Part shown: positions 1 through 10,486 of the stretch, piece by piece
Numbering within the stretch: the stretch's first letter is position 1
Layout: each line of letters opens with the position of its first letter
Assembly: GCF_030060925.1 (NCBI RefSeq)
Contig: NZ_CP045455.1
Coordinates: 186,001 to 250,000 of the forward strand
DNA from: Spiroplasma sp. SV19
GTDB lineage: Bacteria; Bacillota_I; Bacilli_A; Mycoplasmatales; Mycoplasmataceae
Direction of reading: 5' to 3'
DNA: 64,000 nt
The notes under the pieces: generated by a model
Databases searched by the model: none
What the model saw: the letters and a program-made list of their open reading frames with translations, nothing else
Told to the model about the DNA's origin: nothing
Translations under genes and position numbers: made by a program

Positions 1-1
1 A

Positions 2-739
2 ACTACAAAACCAAAATCAAAAGTTTCACCAAAATTTGCTGCTGCTAAAGTTATGTCAAATCCTGCGATGACAGCGTTTTCAGTAACAAGTAGTAGGACA
101 TTAGTGCAACCAGAATTAAATGGTGTTGCAAAAGGAAGTGCACCAATTAAAACAACAACTGTTACTTCAAACGTAACTGAAGAAAAATATGTTTCAATTG
201 TTGATCCTAAAAAACGACCTAATTTAAAAAAATTAAAATTTGGTAATAGTTATGAAGAAAAAAAAGAAAGAAAATCACATATTTTGGCAATTGAAGAAAA
301 GGAATTGATGTTAGATAATGCAAAAAGAAAAAAAAGTTTTAATGAAAAAGAAAAATTAATTGATTTAACATTATATACCCAAAAAGAATTAAAAGATTAT
401 CAAATTAATTATGTTAATCCAACAAAGACACCTAATTTAGCAATAGATTTTACAAGAAAGCAATATACTTATGCTGGTTATCATCCCCGTGAGATTCGTG
501 AGATTGAACGACGACAATTAGCACAACAACATCAACAATTAGTTAAAGAAAAATTGATTCAAAAAAACATTCGAAAAGAAACACGTCATCAAAAGAAACT
601 GCGACGTCGAAAAACTGTACCAAAACCATTACCTCAAATTTTAATTAACAAATATCTTGCAGAAGGAAAAAAGGTTGTTAATGGTTTTTTAGTTGACACA
701 GTAGACGAAAAGGCTGCTAAGGTAAATAAAGAAAAGTAA
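2..739 (+). CDS. Charged coiled-coil protein, 5' end outside window
   Basis: The frame is open to the left edge, so the true start lies upstream; the first ATG in view (53) is probably internal. The visible part is about 245 residues, very rich in Lys, Arg, Glu and Gln, without membrane segments or signal peptide, so it should be cytoplasmic. Two copies of a short motif of the form D/N-P-x-K-x-P-N occur (VDPKKRPNL near residue 70 and VNPTKTPNL near residue 139, counted from position 2), each followed by a long basic/acidic helix likely to form a coiled coil. The next two genes carry the same motif. It stops 18 bases before the next ATG, so it is likely in one operon. I do not recognise a named family; a structural or cytoskeletal role is only a guess. 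Confidence 0.75.
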   Translation, partial: TTKPKSKVSPKFAAAKVMSNPAMTAFSVTSSRTLVQPELNGVAKGSAPIKTTTVTSNVTEEKYVSIVDPKKRPNLKKLKFGNSYEEKKERKSHILAIEEKELMLDNAKRKKSFNEKEKLIDLTLYTQKELKDYQINYVNPTKTPNLAIDFTRKQYTYAGYHPREIREIERRQLAQQHQQLVKEKLIQKNIRKETRHQKKLRRRKTVPKPLPQILINKYLAEGKKVVNGFLVDTVDEKAAKVNKEK

Positions 740-757
740 AATAGTGAGGAAATAACA

Positions 758-1354
758 ATGGGCACAAAGCAAACAACATTGCCAACAACAGAGTTAATTC
801 GAAAATATTTTGATGAAGTTGTTACGTCAAGTGGAATTGATCCGCAAAAACGACCAGGTGTTGTTCTTCAATGAGCACAAGAAAAAGAACATTGAATTCA
901 AGAAACTGATACTCTAATGCAACAACAATTATTGCGAGTATTAAAAGCTAACAAAAGAAAACAAGCACAACAATTGCACCAAGAACAAGAATTAATTTTA
1001 CGTGAGTTACAACAATCACGGTTAATAGAGTTAAAAAAACGAGAAGAATATCTAGCGAAGTTAGCAAAACCAGTTAAATTACCAAAGATAAATAAGAAAA
1101 TGCTTAATAGTGATGTTGTAGAAAAAAATTTATTTTCAAAACCTTTTGTTAAAGAACATATCAATATTATGTCTTCGCATAATGAGGATAATTATGGAAC
1201 AATTTTGATGCGAGAAATTGGTCAAGCGTTAGCAGATGAATATGAGATGTATCATTCTGAACAAAATAAAGAACCAATTATGCAAATGACTGTTTCTAAA
1301 AAATCAAAAAGGCATCGTTTTATTTATAAAAAAGGTCCAAAATCACGCTGATAA
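758..1354 (+). CDS. Charged coiled-coil protein with DPxKRP motif
   Basis: 198 residues under code 4; the ATG at 758 follows a GTGAGGA ribosome binding site and lies 18 bases after the previous stop. TGA codons fall at W positions (for example QWAQEKEHW near residues 41-48) and the last codon before TAA is also TGA. The N-terminal part holds GIDPQKRPG (about residues 27-35), followed by a Gln/Lys/Glu-rich helix to about residue 105, typical of coiled coil. No membrane segment or enzyme motif is visible. The shared motif suggests it is related to, or interacts with, the products on either side. Function unknown. Confidence 0.75.
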
Positions 1355-1426
1355 CACTTAAATAAAATAATAGAAATAATATTATAAATATTTTATTAAA
1401 AAAAGCAAGGTTTTTTGCTAAAAGTA

Positions 1427-1455
1427 TTTAAAAAAGTTCAAAAATTTTATATAAT
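1427..1455 (+). promoter_or_regulatory. Predicted sigma-A type promoter
   Basis: TTTAAA at 1427-1432 and TATAAT at 1450-1455 are 17 bases apart, with the coding start of the next gene 47 bases downstream. The -10 box is perfect, the -35 weak. It implies that the gene at 1502 can be transcribed apart from the two genes before it. Confidence 0.5.
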
Positions 1456-1501
1456 ATATATGTATTAAAAATGAGAAAGTAAATAAAGAGGATTAGGAAA
1501 A

Positions 1502-3136
1502 ATGGCAAAAGAAAAAGACTCAGAAACTGTTGTTGTTACTCGTGTCAATTATGGCAGTATTATTGATTCAGAACGAGATACAACAGAACTAATGGATAAA
1601 AAATTAACCCCAGCAACTCTTAAAGTTTTGTTAGGACAATTAGATGAAAAAAGTCCAGAGTATCAAACATTAAAACAAAAATATTTAACTGAGGTTGTTG
1701 GTAAAAAGAAGGGTGTAATTCACCTAAAAGATAAAAATAATGCTTGACAAGAGCAAAAGAATAAAAGTAAATTCATTGATTATAGTTATCGTGTTGACAA
1801 AGAAATTCCGGTTTTTGCAAGATTGAATAACCATAAAGCAAAACAAACAGATAGTAAAAAAACAGGAACAAAAGCAAAACAATCACTTCAAGAAGACATG
1901 CTAATTTCAACACCATTAGATCAAGCAAAATCTAATAAAACTATTAATGCAGCAAAAAAGTCTGTTAAAAATGCCACTATAAAAACAACTAATTTAATTA
2001 AACCACCACTAAAAGATAGTGAAGTAATTAGTGAACAGTTTAATGCTTTCTCAAATTGAAATGGTTTAGATGTTGATAGCGTTAAAACAAAGTTAGGATC
2101 AGTAGAATCTGAAGGAAACGAGGCGAAAACAATTATTCGTCGAAGCGAAACAGAGGAAGTAACAACAATTCGCCGTGATTTACGTCCGATTTTAGCTCAA
2201 CAAATTTCACAAATTAAACAAAATGGGTTATCAGTTGTTGACTTTGTTGTAGATCCTTCCGATAAAATTGAAATTGAAAAAGGGGACGAGGAAATTCTTG
2301 TTCGTTTAATTAAACAAAATCAAGTTGAAATTAATTTAAATGAATTTGCGGTAAAAGATATTGTTCCACCAAAACCAAAACCAGTTAAAATAATTCGAAC
2401 TGCTGAAGATCCATTATCAATGGAAGAACGATTAATTTTACGGTTAGAAAATAAAGCACGTTTTTACAAATTAAATGAGGAAGAAAAAACACAATTAGAA
2501 CATTTAAGAGCAACATTTGCTTTGAAAACAAATCAAAAAAAGAATAAAAAAGAAATTTCTTCAGTTAAAACAAAAAGTAAAAGTTCACAAGATCCAACTA
2601 TGGTTCTTGCCAATGAAGATACAGAATCACTGAATAAAGACCGTTATAAAAAAACAAATTATCATCATCGTTATGATGAAAATAAACGTCCAAATATTGA
2701 TCAACGCTTAGCTTATGAGCAAAAAATGTTGCAGTATTTATTAGAAGTTCGTCAACAATACGAACAAGGTTATAATCGCCAAATTTCACAAGAATTAGCC
2801 GACTTTAATCGGGCAATAAATTTATCACGAACAATTAAAACAAAGGATGACAAATTAAAAGAGGCAATTTTACAAAATCGTAATAAATCAATATCACTTT
2901 TACGAAAACATGTGATGTTATTAAACCAAAAGCAATATGCTGAAATTAAGTTATTAGATAAACAAGTTCTTAAATATAAAAACACAAAAGGAAATATTGA
3001 AGAGTTTATTAAACACCAAAAAGAATTTCAACGTTTATTACGGATTCGTGAAGAAATAAAAGAAAATCGGCAAGCTTTAATTGAGTCACTACGAGTGCAA
3101 GCACAATTGATGCAAGAAGCACGGAATAAAAAATAA
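1502..3136 (+). CDS. Large charged coiled-coil protein with DENKRPN motif
   Basis: 544 residues in one code-4 frame, with TGA tryptophans at 1745 and 2057. The order is: an acidic N-terminal part, a Ser/Lys/Thr-rich low-complexity middle (residues ~105-175), a more ordered section with NGLSVVDFVVDPSDKIEIEKG (~240-262), then a C-terminal half of almost continuous charged helix that should form coiled coil. The motif RYDENKRPNI (about residue 394) matches those in the two upstream products. There is no signal peptide or membrane segment. AGAGGATTAGG precedes the ATG. The gene has its own promoter. I do not recognise the family; with its neighbours it looks like a set of cytoplasmic scaffold-like proteins, which is inference. 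Confidence 0.8.
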
Positions 3137-3211
3137 CGTATTAATTATCAACTCGTTAACTATCAACCAAAATTAGTAATAAAAATGAGATAGAAGAGGA
3201 GGTAACGAGAA

Positions 3212-3664
3212 ATGATAAGAGATATTAAAACCGGACATTTATATTTTTTACATAATGGGAAAATTATTTGTATTGATCGCATGCATAAAAATCAAATGTT
3301 TTTTGCTGGTAATGAACAAGATTATAATCATTTTCTTAGTTATAATGTTTATACAGAAGATAATGTTGCAAATGCTCCTAGTAAAAAAGACTTTATTTTA
3401 TTACAAAATGTCAAATTACATGGGAAATTATTATATTTATGTCCCAAAGAAATTAGATTTCTAAAGATGGCAGAAATTAAAGCACCATTGTTACTTAATG
3501 GGATTCATGTTCGTGTGCATGAAAAAACCTTTGATTATCAAGAGACATTAACTCGGAAAGATAATGATGATTTAATTGAAAGGTTAATTGCTGAAAATGA
3601 AATCAAATATCGTTATCAAAATCAAAAACGAACTAGTCATTTTTGACATCGTAAGAAACCATAG
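3212..3664 (+). CDS. Conserved small protein, function unknown
   Basis: 150 residues, starting at an ATG behind a strong GAGGAGG site. TGA at 3644 is read as Trp and the frame ends at TAG 3662, inside the loop of the terminator hairpin. Predicted to be a soluble, mainly beta protein (short hydrophobic strands such as LYFLHNGKIICIDRM and KLLYLCPKEIRFLKM), ending in a basic tail. No known motif seen. It lies 75 bases after the coiled-coil gene and may be the last gene of that unit. Confidence 0.7.
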
Positions 3665-3675
3665 GTTTCTTTTTT
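3653..3675 (+). terminator. Rho-independent terminator
   Basis: AAGAAACC (3653-3660), 3-base loop, GGTTTCTT (3664-3671), then a run of T. The stop codon of the upstream gene lies at the loop, so termination and translation stop are tightly coupled in space. Confidence 0.75.
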
Positions 3676-3705
3676 ACTTAATTTAAAAGAAAGGAGTTAA
3701 AAATA

Positions 3706-4371
3706 ATGTTAACTCATAAAAAGCAATCTTATTTAACAAAAGTCCGTCAAGAATTAGGATTACCAGCGTTAAATTGAAAACAAGAATTAGAATTAGAACA
3801 ATATCGTTATTTTGATAAAATTATTGAACGATATGTTAAAACTGTTAATTATATGTGGTATTTTAAAAATGTTGCTTTTTATGATAATGTTAGCAAAATA
3901 ACATACTATTTTCCTCGGCTAATTTTAACACGTAAAAATCTTTATTTTTTAAAAATGAAGACATTAATTGCTCCAGTTATCACAACAATGACGGCTCCTG
4001 TGTGAGAACAAAATAAAACATTAATTACTTCACCAGTTGTTACCCAACAATTTATGATTAATCGAATGATGACATTGATTAATGCTAATCAGTTCTTACG
4101 AACTGCAACAATTAATTTAGTCGTTATTAATAGTAAATTGCCATTTACGGTAACGGATGCTTTAAATTATGATCATATTCAAATAATTAATCAACAGCAA
4201 TATCATTGAAGTGATATAATAAAACATATTGAAAAGAATGATGATTTAACAGAAGATCTTTTAGCTGATGAAACAATTTTAATGTTACATCATTTATTTG
4301 GGGTTCATAGTCATCGTCATAATTATCGGTTACAAAAACAAAGTTTATTTTGTTTATATCACTATATTTAA
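3706..4371 (+). CDS. NERD-like protein (tentative)
   Basis: 221 residues; ATG at 3706 follows AAAGGAG. Four TGA codons are read as Trp. There is no signal peptide. The layout, an N-terminal helix followed by strands around VNYMWYFKNVAFYDN and RLILTRKNLYFLKMK, then a strand INLVVINSKLPFTV and a final helix, loosely resembles nuclease-related (NERD) domain proteins, which are often found in mollicutes. The usual acidic Q-I-D-H motif is not recognisable, so any catalytic role is doubtful. The next gene, nusB-like, starts 13 bases after its stop, so the two are probably co-transcribed. Confidence 0.6.
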
Positions 4372-4384
4372 AGGAGTATGTCAC

Positions 4385-4765
4385 GTGTCAAAACGTCAAG
4401 AACGGATCAATATTATTAATTTATTATATCGTCATTTTGTTTTACAGCATGATGTTCTAACAACAAAGCAAGAGGCCTATGATTTTTCCCAAGTTGTAAC
4501 AACTACCGCTGAATCAGAACAAATTGATAATATTTTAGAAAATCTGCCGACCATTATTGTGATTATTAATCAACATTTAAAATCAGGATGAGATTTTAAA
4601 CGATTAAGTAATTATCATAAAGCTGTTTTAGTGTATGGAGTTTATGCAATTCACGATCAAGGATTAGCAAAGGCCATTGTTATTAATGAAAGTTTAGAAA
4701 TTTTAAAACTTTATAGTGAAGATACTGATTTTAACTATATTAATTCAGTATTAGATCAAATTTAA
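4385..4765 (+). CDS. nusB: NusB-like transcription antitermination protein
   Basis: 126 residues. I take GTG 4385 as the start: it gives the typical N-terminus MSKRQERINIINLLYRHFV and sits 8 bases after GGAG; the ATG at 4378 is in the wrong frame. NusB is an all-helical RNA-binding protein that joins NusE (S10) on boxA RNA during rRNA transcription. Helical segments, a C-terminal YHKAVLVYGVYAIHD (compare the usual LRLAxYEL region) and length fit NusB, though similarity by eye is modest. Terminates shortly before a poly-T tract. Confidence 0.65.
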
Positions 4766-4818
4766 AGTTTTAATACATTTATTAAAAAATATAAAAACAA
4801 AAAAGAGTAAGATTATGC

Positions 4819-4865
4819 TTTTTTTTTTTTTTTTTTTTGATAAAATAAACAAGCGTATTTATTAA
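4819..4865 (+). promoter_or_regulatory. Poly-T tract (T20) abutting promoter of ABC gene
   Basis: Twenty T run from 4819 to 4838. The last two form the start of TTGATA (4837-4842), a good -35 box; 17 bases later comes TATTAA (4860-4865) as -10. The same sequence from the -35 to about 45 bases downstream recurs before the second ABC copy (6717-6760). AAAAAAG ahead of the tract could pair with CTTTTTT, so the tract may also serve the upstream gene as terminator. A homopolymer of this length is prone to slippage, which would change the distance between upstream sequence and the promoter. Confidence 0.6.
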
Positions 4866-4902
4866 TTAACATTAAATAAATATAGTTTGGAAAGGGGAAA
4901 CT

Positions 4903-6507
4903 ATGAAGGAAATAGTTGTAAAAGAGCGTAAAGCAATTGATGCTACAAAACCATTAGTTGAAGTAATTGATATTACGAAAAAGTATAAAAATAAAGTTGC
5001 TTTAAATAATGTTAATCTAGTTATTAATCCTGGTGATCGTATTGGGGTTATTGGTGCTAATGGAAGTGGAAAATCAACATTAAGTGAAATTATTGGTGGG
5101 ATTCGACAAGCAACAACTGGAAAAGTAGTTCGCCAAGAAAACTTAACAATTGGTCTTCAGTTTCAAGAGTCAAAATATCCAATTGGAATTTCAGTTATGG
5201 ATATGATTAAATATTATTTAAATACTTTTAATATTCCAATGACTGATAACCAGTTGCGTGAATTATTACGGACATATCAACTAATTGGAATGGAAGCCAA
5301 ATTTGTGGAAGGGCTTTCTGGAGGACAACAACAACGGTTAAATATCTTATTGTCAGTGATTCATGACCCAGATTTAGTTATTTTAGATGAAATTTCAACT
5401 GGGTTAGATATTGAGGTTCGTTCTGAAATTTTTCATTTTTTACGTGAAAATATTGTTGAAAAAGGAAAAGCAATGTTCTTAGTAACTCACATGATGAGTG
5501 AAGTTGAAGAATTTTGTGAAAAATATATTTATGTTCATAATGGTGAAATTAAAGAAGCAGGAATGGTACAAGACATTGTTAAAAAATATGGTTCAGTTCA
5601 TAACTTTACTTGGCAAATGTTTGAGCAAAACAAGAAAACTGATTTAGATCAGCAATTTCAAAAAATGGTTAAACAAAGTAAACAAAGTACCCGAATAAAT
5701 AAAGTTGATAAATGAATTTGTGATGGGCGTGTTCGTGGTAAAAACAAACCATTAATTGATTTAATGTTAAAATATTATTATAAAGGTTTTTTTGTTCCAT
5801 TCTTTTTAATTGTATATCCTATTTTACTATTATTTTTAAACGGGTTTGCTTTTAAACAATTAAATAACAATCCAGTGCAAAGTATTCATACTTTAGTTGG
5901 TTCAATTGCAATGGTCCAAGCAATGTCAGTTGGAATCTTTATTATTCCACAAACTATTTTAGAGTTTAAAAATAGTGTTTTAATGAAGCGAATTGGAGCT
6001 ACAAATATTAAACCAGTTTTCTTTGTATTGTCAGTAATGTTAGTTGGGTTAATCTTTATTATTGTATCGTTTTTATGAACATTATTATGAGCGGGGATTT
6101 TCTTTGGGCCAAGTTTTGGCTGAAAAGAAATTGCTGCACCAAATCACTTTGGACCAGCAATTCCGTTTGTTGTTTTAGTTTTTATTTCCACAATTTCATT
6201 AGGAATGATGTTATCTTCAGTCTTTAAATCAACAACATCATTTATTGCTGGATCAAATGTTATTTTTATGCCAATTGCCTTCTTAAGTGGGGCTTTTATT
6301 CCAGCAGAATTAATTAATGGTAGTGATGTCTTAAAGTATGTTACTTATATTAATCCTTTTAAATATACAATGGATCCGTTCTTAAAAGCATGAAGTGGAC
6401 AAGAATTTGTCTTTACATCAACTTATGGGATTTATCTAGGAGTTTCGTTAGGACTAATTGGTGTGTATATTGGAATTGCTGGTTGAAAACTACGTTGACA
6501 AGCATAA
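4903..6507 (+). CDS. Fused ABC ATPase/ABC-2 type permease, copy 1
   Basis: 534 residues in one code-4 frame. Residues ~18-245 are an ABC ATPase: Walker A GANGSGKST (~53-61), signature LSGGQQQR (~141-148), Walker B LVILDEIST (~159-167), H-loop VTHMMSE. A linker with many charged residues leads at ~280 into an ABC-2 permease with about six membrane segments (first one from VPFFLIVYPILLLF) and the family-typical FMPIAFLSGAFIP stretch. ATPase and permease in one chain form a half transporter, probably a homodimeric exporter of unknown substrate in the cell membrane. It is a tandem duplicate of the gene at 6783. Expression is likely tied to the poly-T promoter module upstream. Confidence 0.88.
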
Positions 6508-6510
6508 TTT

Positions 6511-6548
6511 AGAAAAATTTTTTTGGTTCAACCCCACAGGATTTTTCT
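6511..6548 (+). terminator. Weak hairpin after ABC copy 1
   Basis: AGAAAAAT (6511-6518) and ATTTTTCT (6541-6548) could pair around a 22-base loop. The stem is short and A/T only, so this is a weak candidate. The remaining sequence up to 6690 shows no gene. Confidence 0.3.
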
Positions 6549-6689
6549 AGTAATTATTAGATAGATAAAAAGGCCTTTATCGAAATAGGTTTTGGTATTT
6601 AAACGATTCATTTCGTAAGATTCCTTTATATCAAATTATTTGTAATAAAATTAAATTTGTAATAATAATTTGTTAAAAGCATGGAAATG

Positions 6690-6745
6690 TTTTTTTTTTT
6701 TTTTTTTTTTTTTATTTAGATAAAATAAACAAGTGTATTTATTAA
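6690..6745 (+). promoter_or_regulatory. Poly-T tract (T24) and promoter of ABC copy 2
   Basis: Twenty-four T from 6690 to 6713, then a near copy of the module before copy 1: TAGATA (6717-6722) as -35, 17 bases, TATTAA (6740-6745) as -10. The region from GATAAAATAAAC to ATTAAATAAATAT is nearly the same in both copies, so the promoter was part of the duplication, while tract length differs (20 and 24). Confidence 0.6.
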
Positions 6746-6782
6746 TTAACATTAAATAAATATCACTAGCAAAGGATAACAT

Positions 6783-8387
6783 ATGAAGCAAATAGTTGTA
6801 AAAGAGCGTGAAGCAATTGATACTACGAAACCATTAGTTAAAGTAATTAATGTTACAAAAAAGTATAAAAGTAAAATTGCTTTAAATAATATTAATTTAG
6901 TTATTAATTCTGGTGATCGTATTGGGATTATTGGTGCTAATGGTAGTGGGAAGTCAACATTAAGTGAAATTATTGGTGGGATTCGACAAGCAACAACTGG
7001 AAAAGTAGTTCGCCAAGAAAACTTAACAATTGGTCTTCAGTTTCAAGAGTCAAGATATCCAATTGGAATTTCAGTTATGGATATGATTAAGTATTATTTA
7101 AATACTTTTAGTATTGCAATGACTGATAATCAGTTGCGCGAATTATTACGGACATATCAATTAATTGGAATGGAAAATAAATTTGTGGAAAGACTTTCTG
7201 GGGGACAACAACAGCGATTAAATATCTTGTTGTCAGTAGTTCATAATCCAGATTTAGTGATTTTAGATGAAATTTCAACTGGGTTAGATATTGAGGTTCG
7301 TTCTGAAATTTTTCATTTTTTACGAGAGAACATTGTTGAAAAAGGAAAAACAATGATTTTAGTAACCCATATGATGAGTGAAATTGAAGAATTTTGTGAA
7401 AAATATATTTATGTTCATAATGGTGAAATTAAAGAAGCGGGAATGGTGCAAGACATTATTAAAAAATATGGTTCAGTTCATAACTTTACTTGGCAAATGT
7501 TTGAGCAAAACAAGAAAACTGATTTAGATCAGCAATTTCGAAAAATGGTCAAGCAAAGCAGAGAAAGCACCCGGGTAAATAAAGTTGATAAGTGAATTTG
7601 TGATGGGCGTGTTCGTGGTAAAAACAAACCATTAATTGATTTAATTCTAAAATATTACTATAAGGGTTTTTTTGTGCCAATCTTTTTAATTGTATATCCT
7701 ATTTTATTATTATTTTTAAGCGGATTTGCTTTTAAACAATTAAATAATAATCCAGTGCAAAGTATTCATACTTTAGTTGGTTCAATTGCAATGGTCCAAG
7801 CAATGTCAGTTGGAATCTTTATTATTCCAGAAACTATTTTAGAGTTTAAAAATAGTGTTTTAATGAAACGAATTGGGGCCACAAATATTAAACCAGTTTT
7901 CTTTGTATTGTCAGTAATGCTAGTTGGATTAGTCTTTATTATTACTTCGTTTTTATGAACATTATTATGAGCGGGGATTTTCTTTGGGCAAAGTTTTGGT
8001 TGAAAAGAAATTGCTGCGCCAAATCATTTTGGACCAGCAATTCCGTTTGTTGTCTTAGTTTTTATTTCAACCCTTTCATTAGGATTGATGTTAGCTTCAG
8101 TTTTTAAATCAACAACAGCATTTATTGCTGCTTCAAATATCATTTTTATGCCAATTGCCTTATTAAGTGGAACTTTTATTCCTGCAGAATTAATCAACGC
8201 TAGTAATGTTTTAAAGTATGTTACTTATGTAAATCCATTTAAATACACAATGGATCCGTTCTTAAAAGCATGAAGTGGCCAAGAGTTCGTTTTTACATCG
8301 ACTTATGGTGTTTATCTAGGGGTTTCATTAGGATTAATTGGCATGTATATTGGAATTGCTGGTTGAAAACTACGTTGACAAGCATAA
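6783..8387 (+). CDS. Fused ABC ATPase/ABC-2 type permease, copy 2
   Basis: 534 residues, the same length and domain order as the product at 4903: ATPase with Walker A GANGSGKST, signature LSGGQQQR, Walker B LVILDEIST, then an ABC-2 permease half. Most differences are conservative or silent and spread over the whole gene (for example R for G just before the signature: VERLSGGQ against VEGLSGGQ), so both copies seem to be under selection as functional proteins. The pair could act as homodimers or as a heterodimer. The leader before the ATG (AAAGGATAACAT) differs from that of copy 1. Confidence 0.88.
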
Positions 8388-8556
8388 TTTAAGAAATTTT
8401 TTAAACCAATAATATTAAGGGTTTTTGTTATAGACAAATAATTATAATCTTTAAATTTTAAAAAAATTTTATTATTTACTTTTTATTTTTTTCTTAGTAA
8501 AATGAAGATAAGAAGAAATGTTTGAAAATACTATGCAATGAAAGGATATGATCATT

Positions 8557-9624
8557 ATGAATGGCTTAATATCATTGTTGAGTACTTTAACGCTAGTAAC
8601 AAGTGCTCCGTTATCATTAGCAACTAGTAATCTTAATACTTATAATAATTGACAAGAACACAAACCAATTTTAGTTGGATACTGACACAACTGAGATAAT
8701 GGTCTTGGATATAAGGGTGGAACTGCTAAATACATTGATTTAGTTGATGTTCATCATGAATATGATTTCATTAATGTTTCATTTATGAAGTCATATCAAA
8801 TTGGTGGTATTCCAACTTTTATTCCAGAAGTACCCCATAAACCACATTTTAATCAAAATGAAAAAAATGATTATTTTGCTAATCAAGTTAAGTTAGTACA
8901 AGAACGTGGCCAAAAAGTTATCTTATCACTAGGTGGTGCTGATGCACATATTGATTTAAAATTTGATAATATCCAACCTTTTAAACAGGAAATTATGAAT
9001 TTAATAAGCACATTTGGATTCAATGGAATTGATATTGATTTAGAACAGTCAGCAATAACAGCAGGAGAAAATGAAGATATTATTCCTAAAGTATTAAAAG
9101 ACCTTAAGGACTATTATGCCGCAAATGGTAAAGAGTTTTTAATTACAATGGCACCAGAATTTCCTTATTTACGAACAAATTCAAATCAAGGGAAGTATTT
9201 ACCATATTTAAGAGCGTTAGGTGATTACTATCTTGATTTTGTTAGTCCACAATTTTATAATCAAGCTGGTGATGGAGTTAATGTTCCACTTGAGGAACAA
9301 GAAGTCTTAGGTTTTAGAAATTGATGATTACCACAAAGTAATACTGAATATAAAGCAGAGTTCTTATATTTAATTGCAAAATATATTGTGCAAGGAAAAG
9401 ATAGTTTTTATCAAATACCAGCGAACAAATTATTATGAGGATTACCAGCAAATAATGATGCTGCTGCAAATGGCCAAATTAAAATACATGATATTTGAAA
9501 AGCAACAGAATTATTAAAAAAACAAAACATTTATTTGAAAGGAATGATGACTTGATCAGTTAACTGGGATGCAGTTACAAATTGAGAGTTTGCTAAAATT
9601 TATCAAAATGAATTTTATCAATAA
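8557..9624 (+). CDS. Secreted GH18 chitinase-like glycosidase
   Basis: 355 residues. N-terminal hydrophobic stretch LISLLSTLTLVTSAPLSLA is a signal peptide without lipobox Cys, so the enzyme should be released. The GH18 signature is intact: GFNGIDIDLEQ (about residues 150-160) gives D-x-D-x-E with Glu as catalytic acid, and KVILSLGGAD matches the conserved SxGG strand; later strands FLITMAPE, FVSPQFYN and KGMMTWSVNWD match the barrel. GH18 enzymes hydrolyse beta-1,4-linked GlcNAc polymers; in an arthropod-associated Spiroplasma the likely target is chitin of gut or cuticle linings. ATG 8557 is favoured because AAAGGA lies 10 bases upstream; in-frame ATGs at 8533 and 8548 are alternatives. Confidence 0.88.
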
Positions 9625-9656
9625 AATATTAGAAAAATAATTAAAATGTGATTAAA

Positions 9657-9684
9657 TTGAACCCAACTGTTGGGTTCAATTTCT
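9657..9684 (+). terminator. Rho-independent terminator after chitinase gene
   Basis: TTGAACCCAAC (9657-9667) pairs with GTTGGGTTCAA (9669-9679), an unusually G+C-rich stem for this genome, followed by TTTCTGTT. Confidence 0.8.
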
Positions 9685-9742
9685 GTTATATATCTTTTAT
9701 AATAATGATAAAATTTAAAAATAATAAAAACTTTTTCTGTTT

Positions 9743-9754
9743 TTTTGTTATAAT
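9743..9754 (+). promoter_or_regulatory. Extended -10 promoter of lipoprotein gene
   Basis: TTTTGTTATAAT, with TATAAT at 9749-9754. No good -35 box is seen 17 bases upstream. The same 12 bases occur at 46744-46755 before the chimeric lipoprotein in the provirus, which also has a similar leader peptide. Confidence 0.5.
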
Positions 9755-9831
9755 TTGCAATGGGAAAAACATGACTTAATTATTAATTAAATATAATTTA
9801 TTGATGTAATATATTTAGAAAGGAAGATAAA

Positions 9832-10341
9832 ATGAAAAAAATACTTGCAATGTTAGGGGCGCTTGGATTAACTACCACTAGCGCTATCACAGTTATGGCA
9901 TGTAACAATAACAATACAGATGAGATCATAAAAGGGTTAAAGGCAACTGATTTTAGTACAAAATTATATGGTGCTAAAGGTGCAGAAGACGTATATAGTA
10001 TTATATTTGAACTTATTCATTTAAAAACTTTAACTAAAGCACAACAAGACGAAGTTTCTAATGAAGAGAAAGGAGGATTTTTTAATGCTGGATTTAATGT
10101 TAGTTTCAAATTGGCGGAAAATACTAGTTTTCCATTAAAAAAAGATGACAAAATTACTATTACGATTAGTAAATTTACTGATGAAGAAATTAAGACTTAT
10201 TATAAGAAACTATATAACGAAGATATTCCACCGGAATGATTAAACATGGTAATGAAATACCAAAAATATGTTTCGGGAAATAAGTTTTCAGCTGAAATTA
10301 CGATTACTGAACCACCTAAAGAAGAACAAAACAATAATTAG
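9832..10341 (+). CDS. Lipoprotein, function unknown
   Basis: 169 residues. MKKILAMLGALGLTT is a lipoprotein signal; VMAC at residues ~22-25 is a lipobox in the loose mollicute form, followed by an Asn-rich spacer (CNNNN). The mature part has alternating hydrophobic and charged strands (ADVYSIIFELI, FNVSFKLAENTSFPLKKDDKITITISKF) and ends in EEQNNN. It should be anchored on the outer face of the membrane. TGA near 10237 is read as Trp. AAAGGAAG precedes the ATG. No enzyme motif seen. Confidence 0.8.
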
Positions 10342-10350
10342 AATATAAGT

Positions 10351-10408
10351 GTGTATTAAGAAAGATATTAAATAATATTATGTAAATCTTTTTGATACAC
10401 CATTTTTA
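10351..10408 (+). terminator. Rho-independent terminator
   Basis: GTGTATTAAGAAAGAT (10351-10366) pairs with ATCTTTTTGATACAC (to 10400) with one or two mismatches around a loop of about 18 bases, followed by CATTTTTATTTT. Confidence 0.6.
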
Positions 10409-10486
10409 TTTTAAAATTAAAACAATGGTAATATATTGTTTTAAATAAAGGAAATTGCACTTATTAAGTAGATCAAAAACATTGTC

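Noticed and set aside
2598-2985. Antisense frames over the coiled-coil genes and many other 60-120 codon frames opposite known genes
   Set aside because: They mirror the codon pattern of the opposite strand, lack ribosome binding sites and have no neighbours in line.
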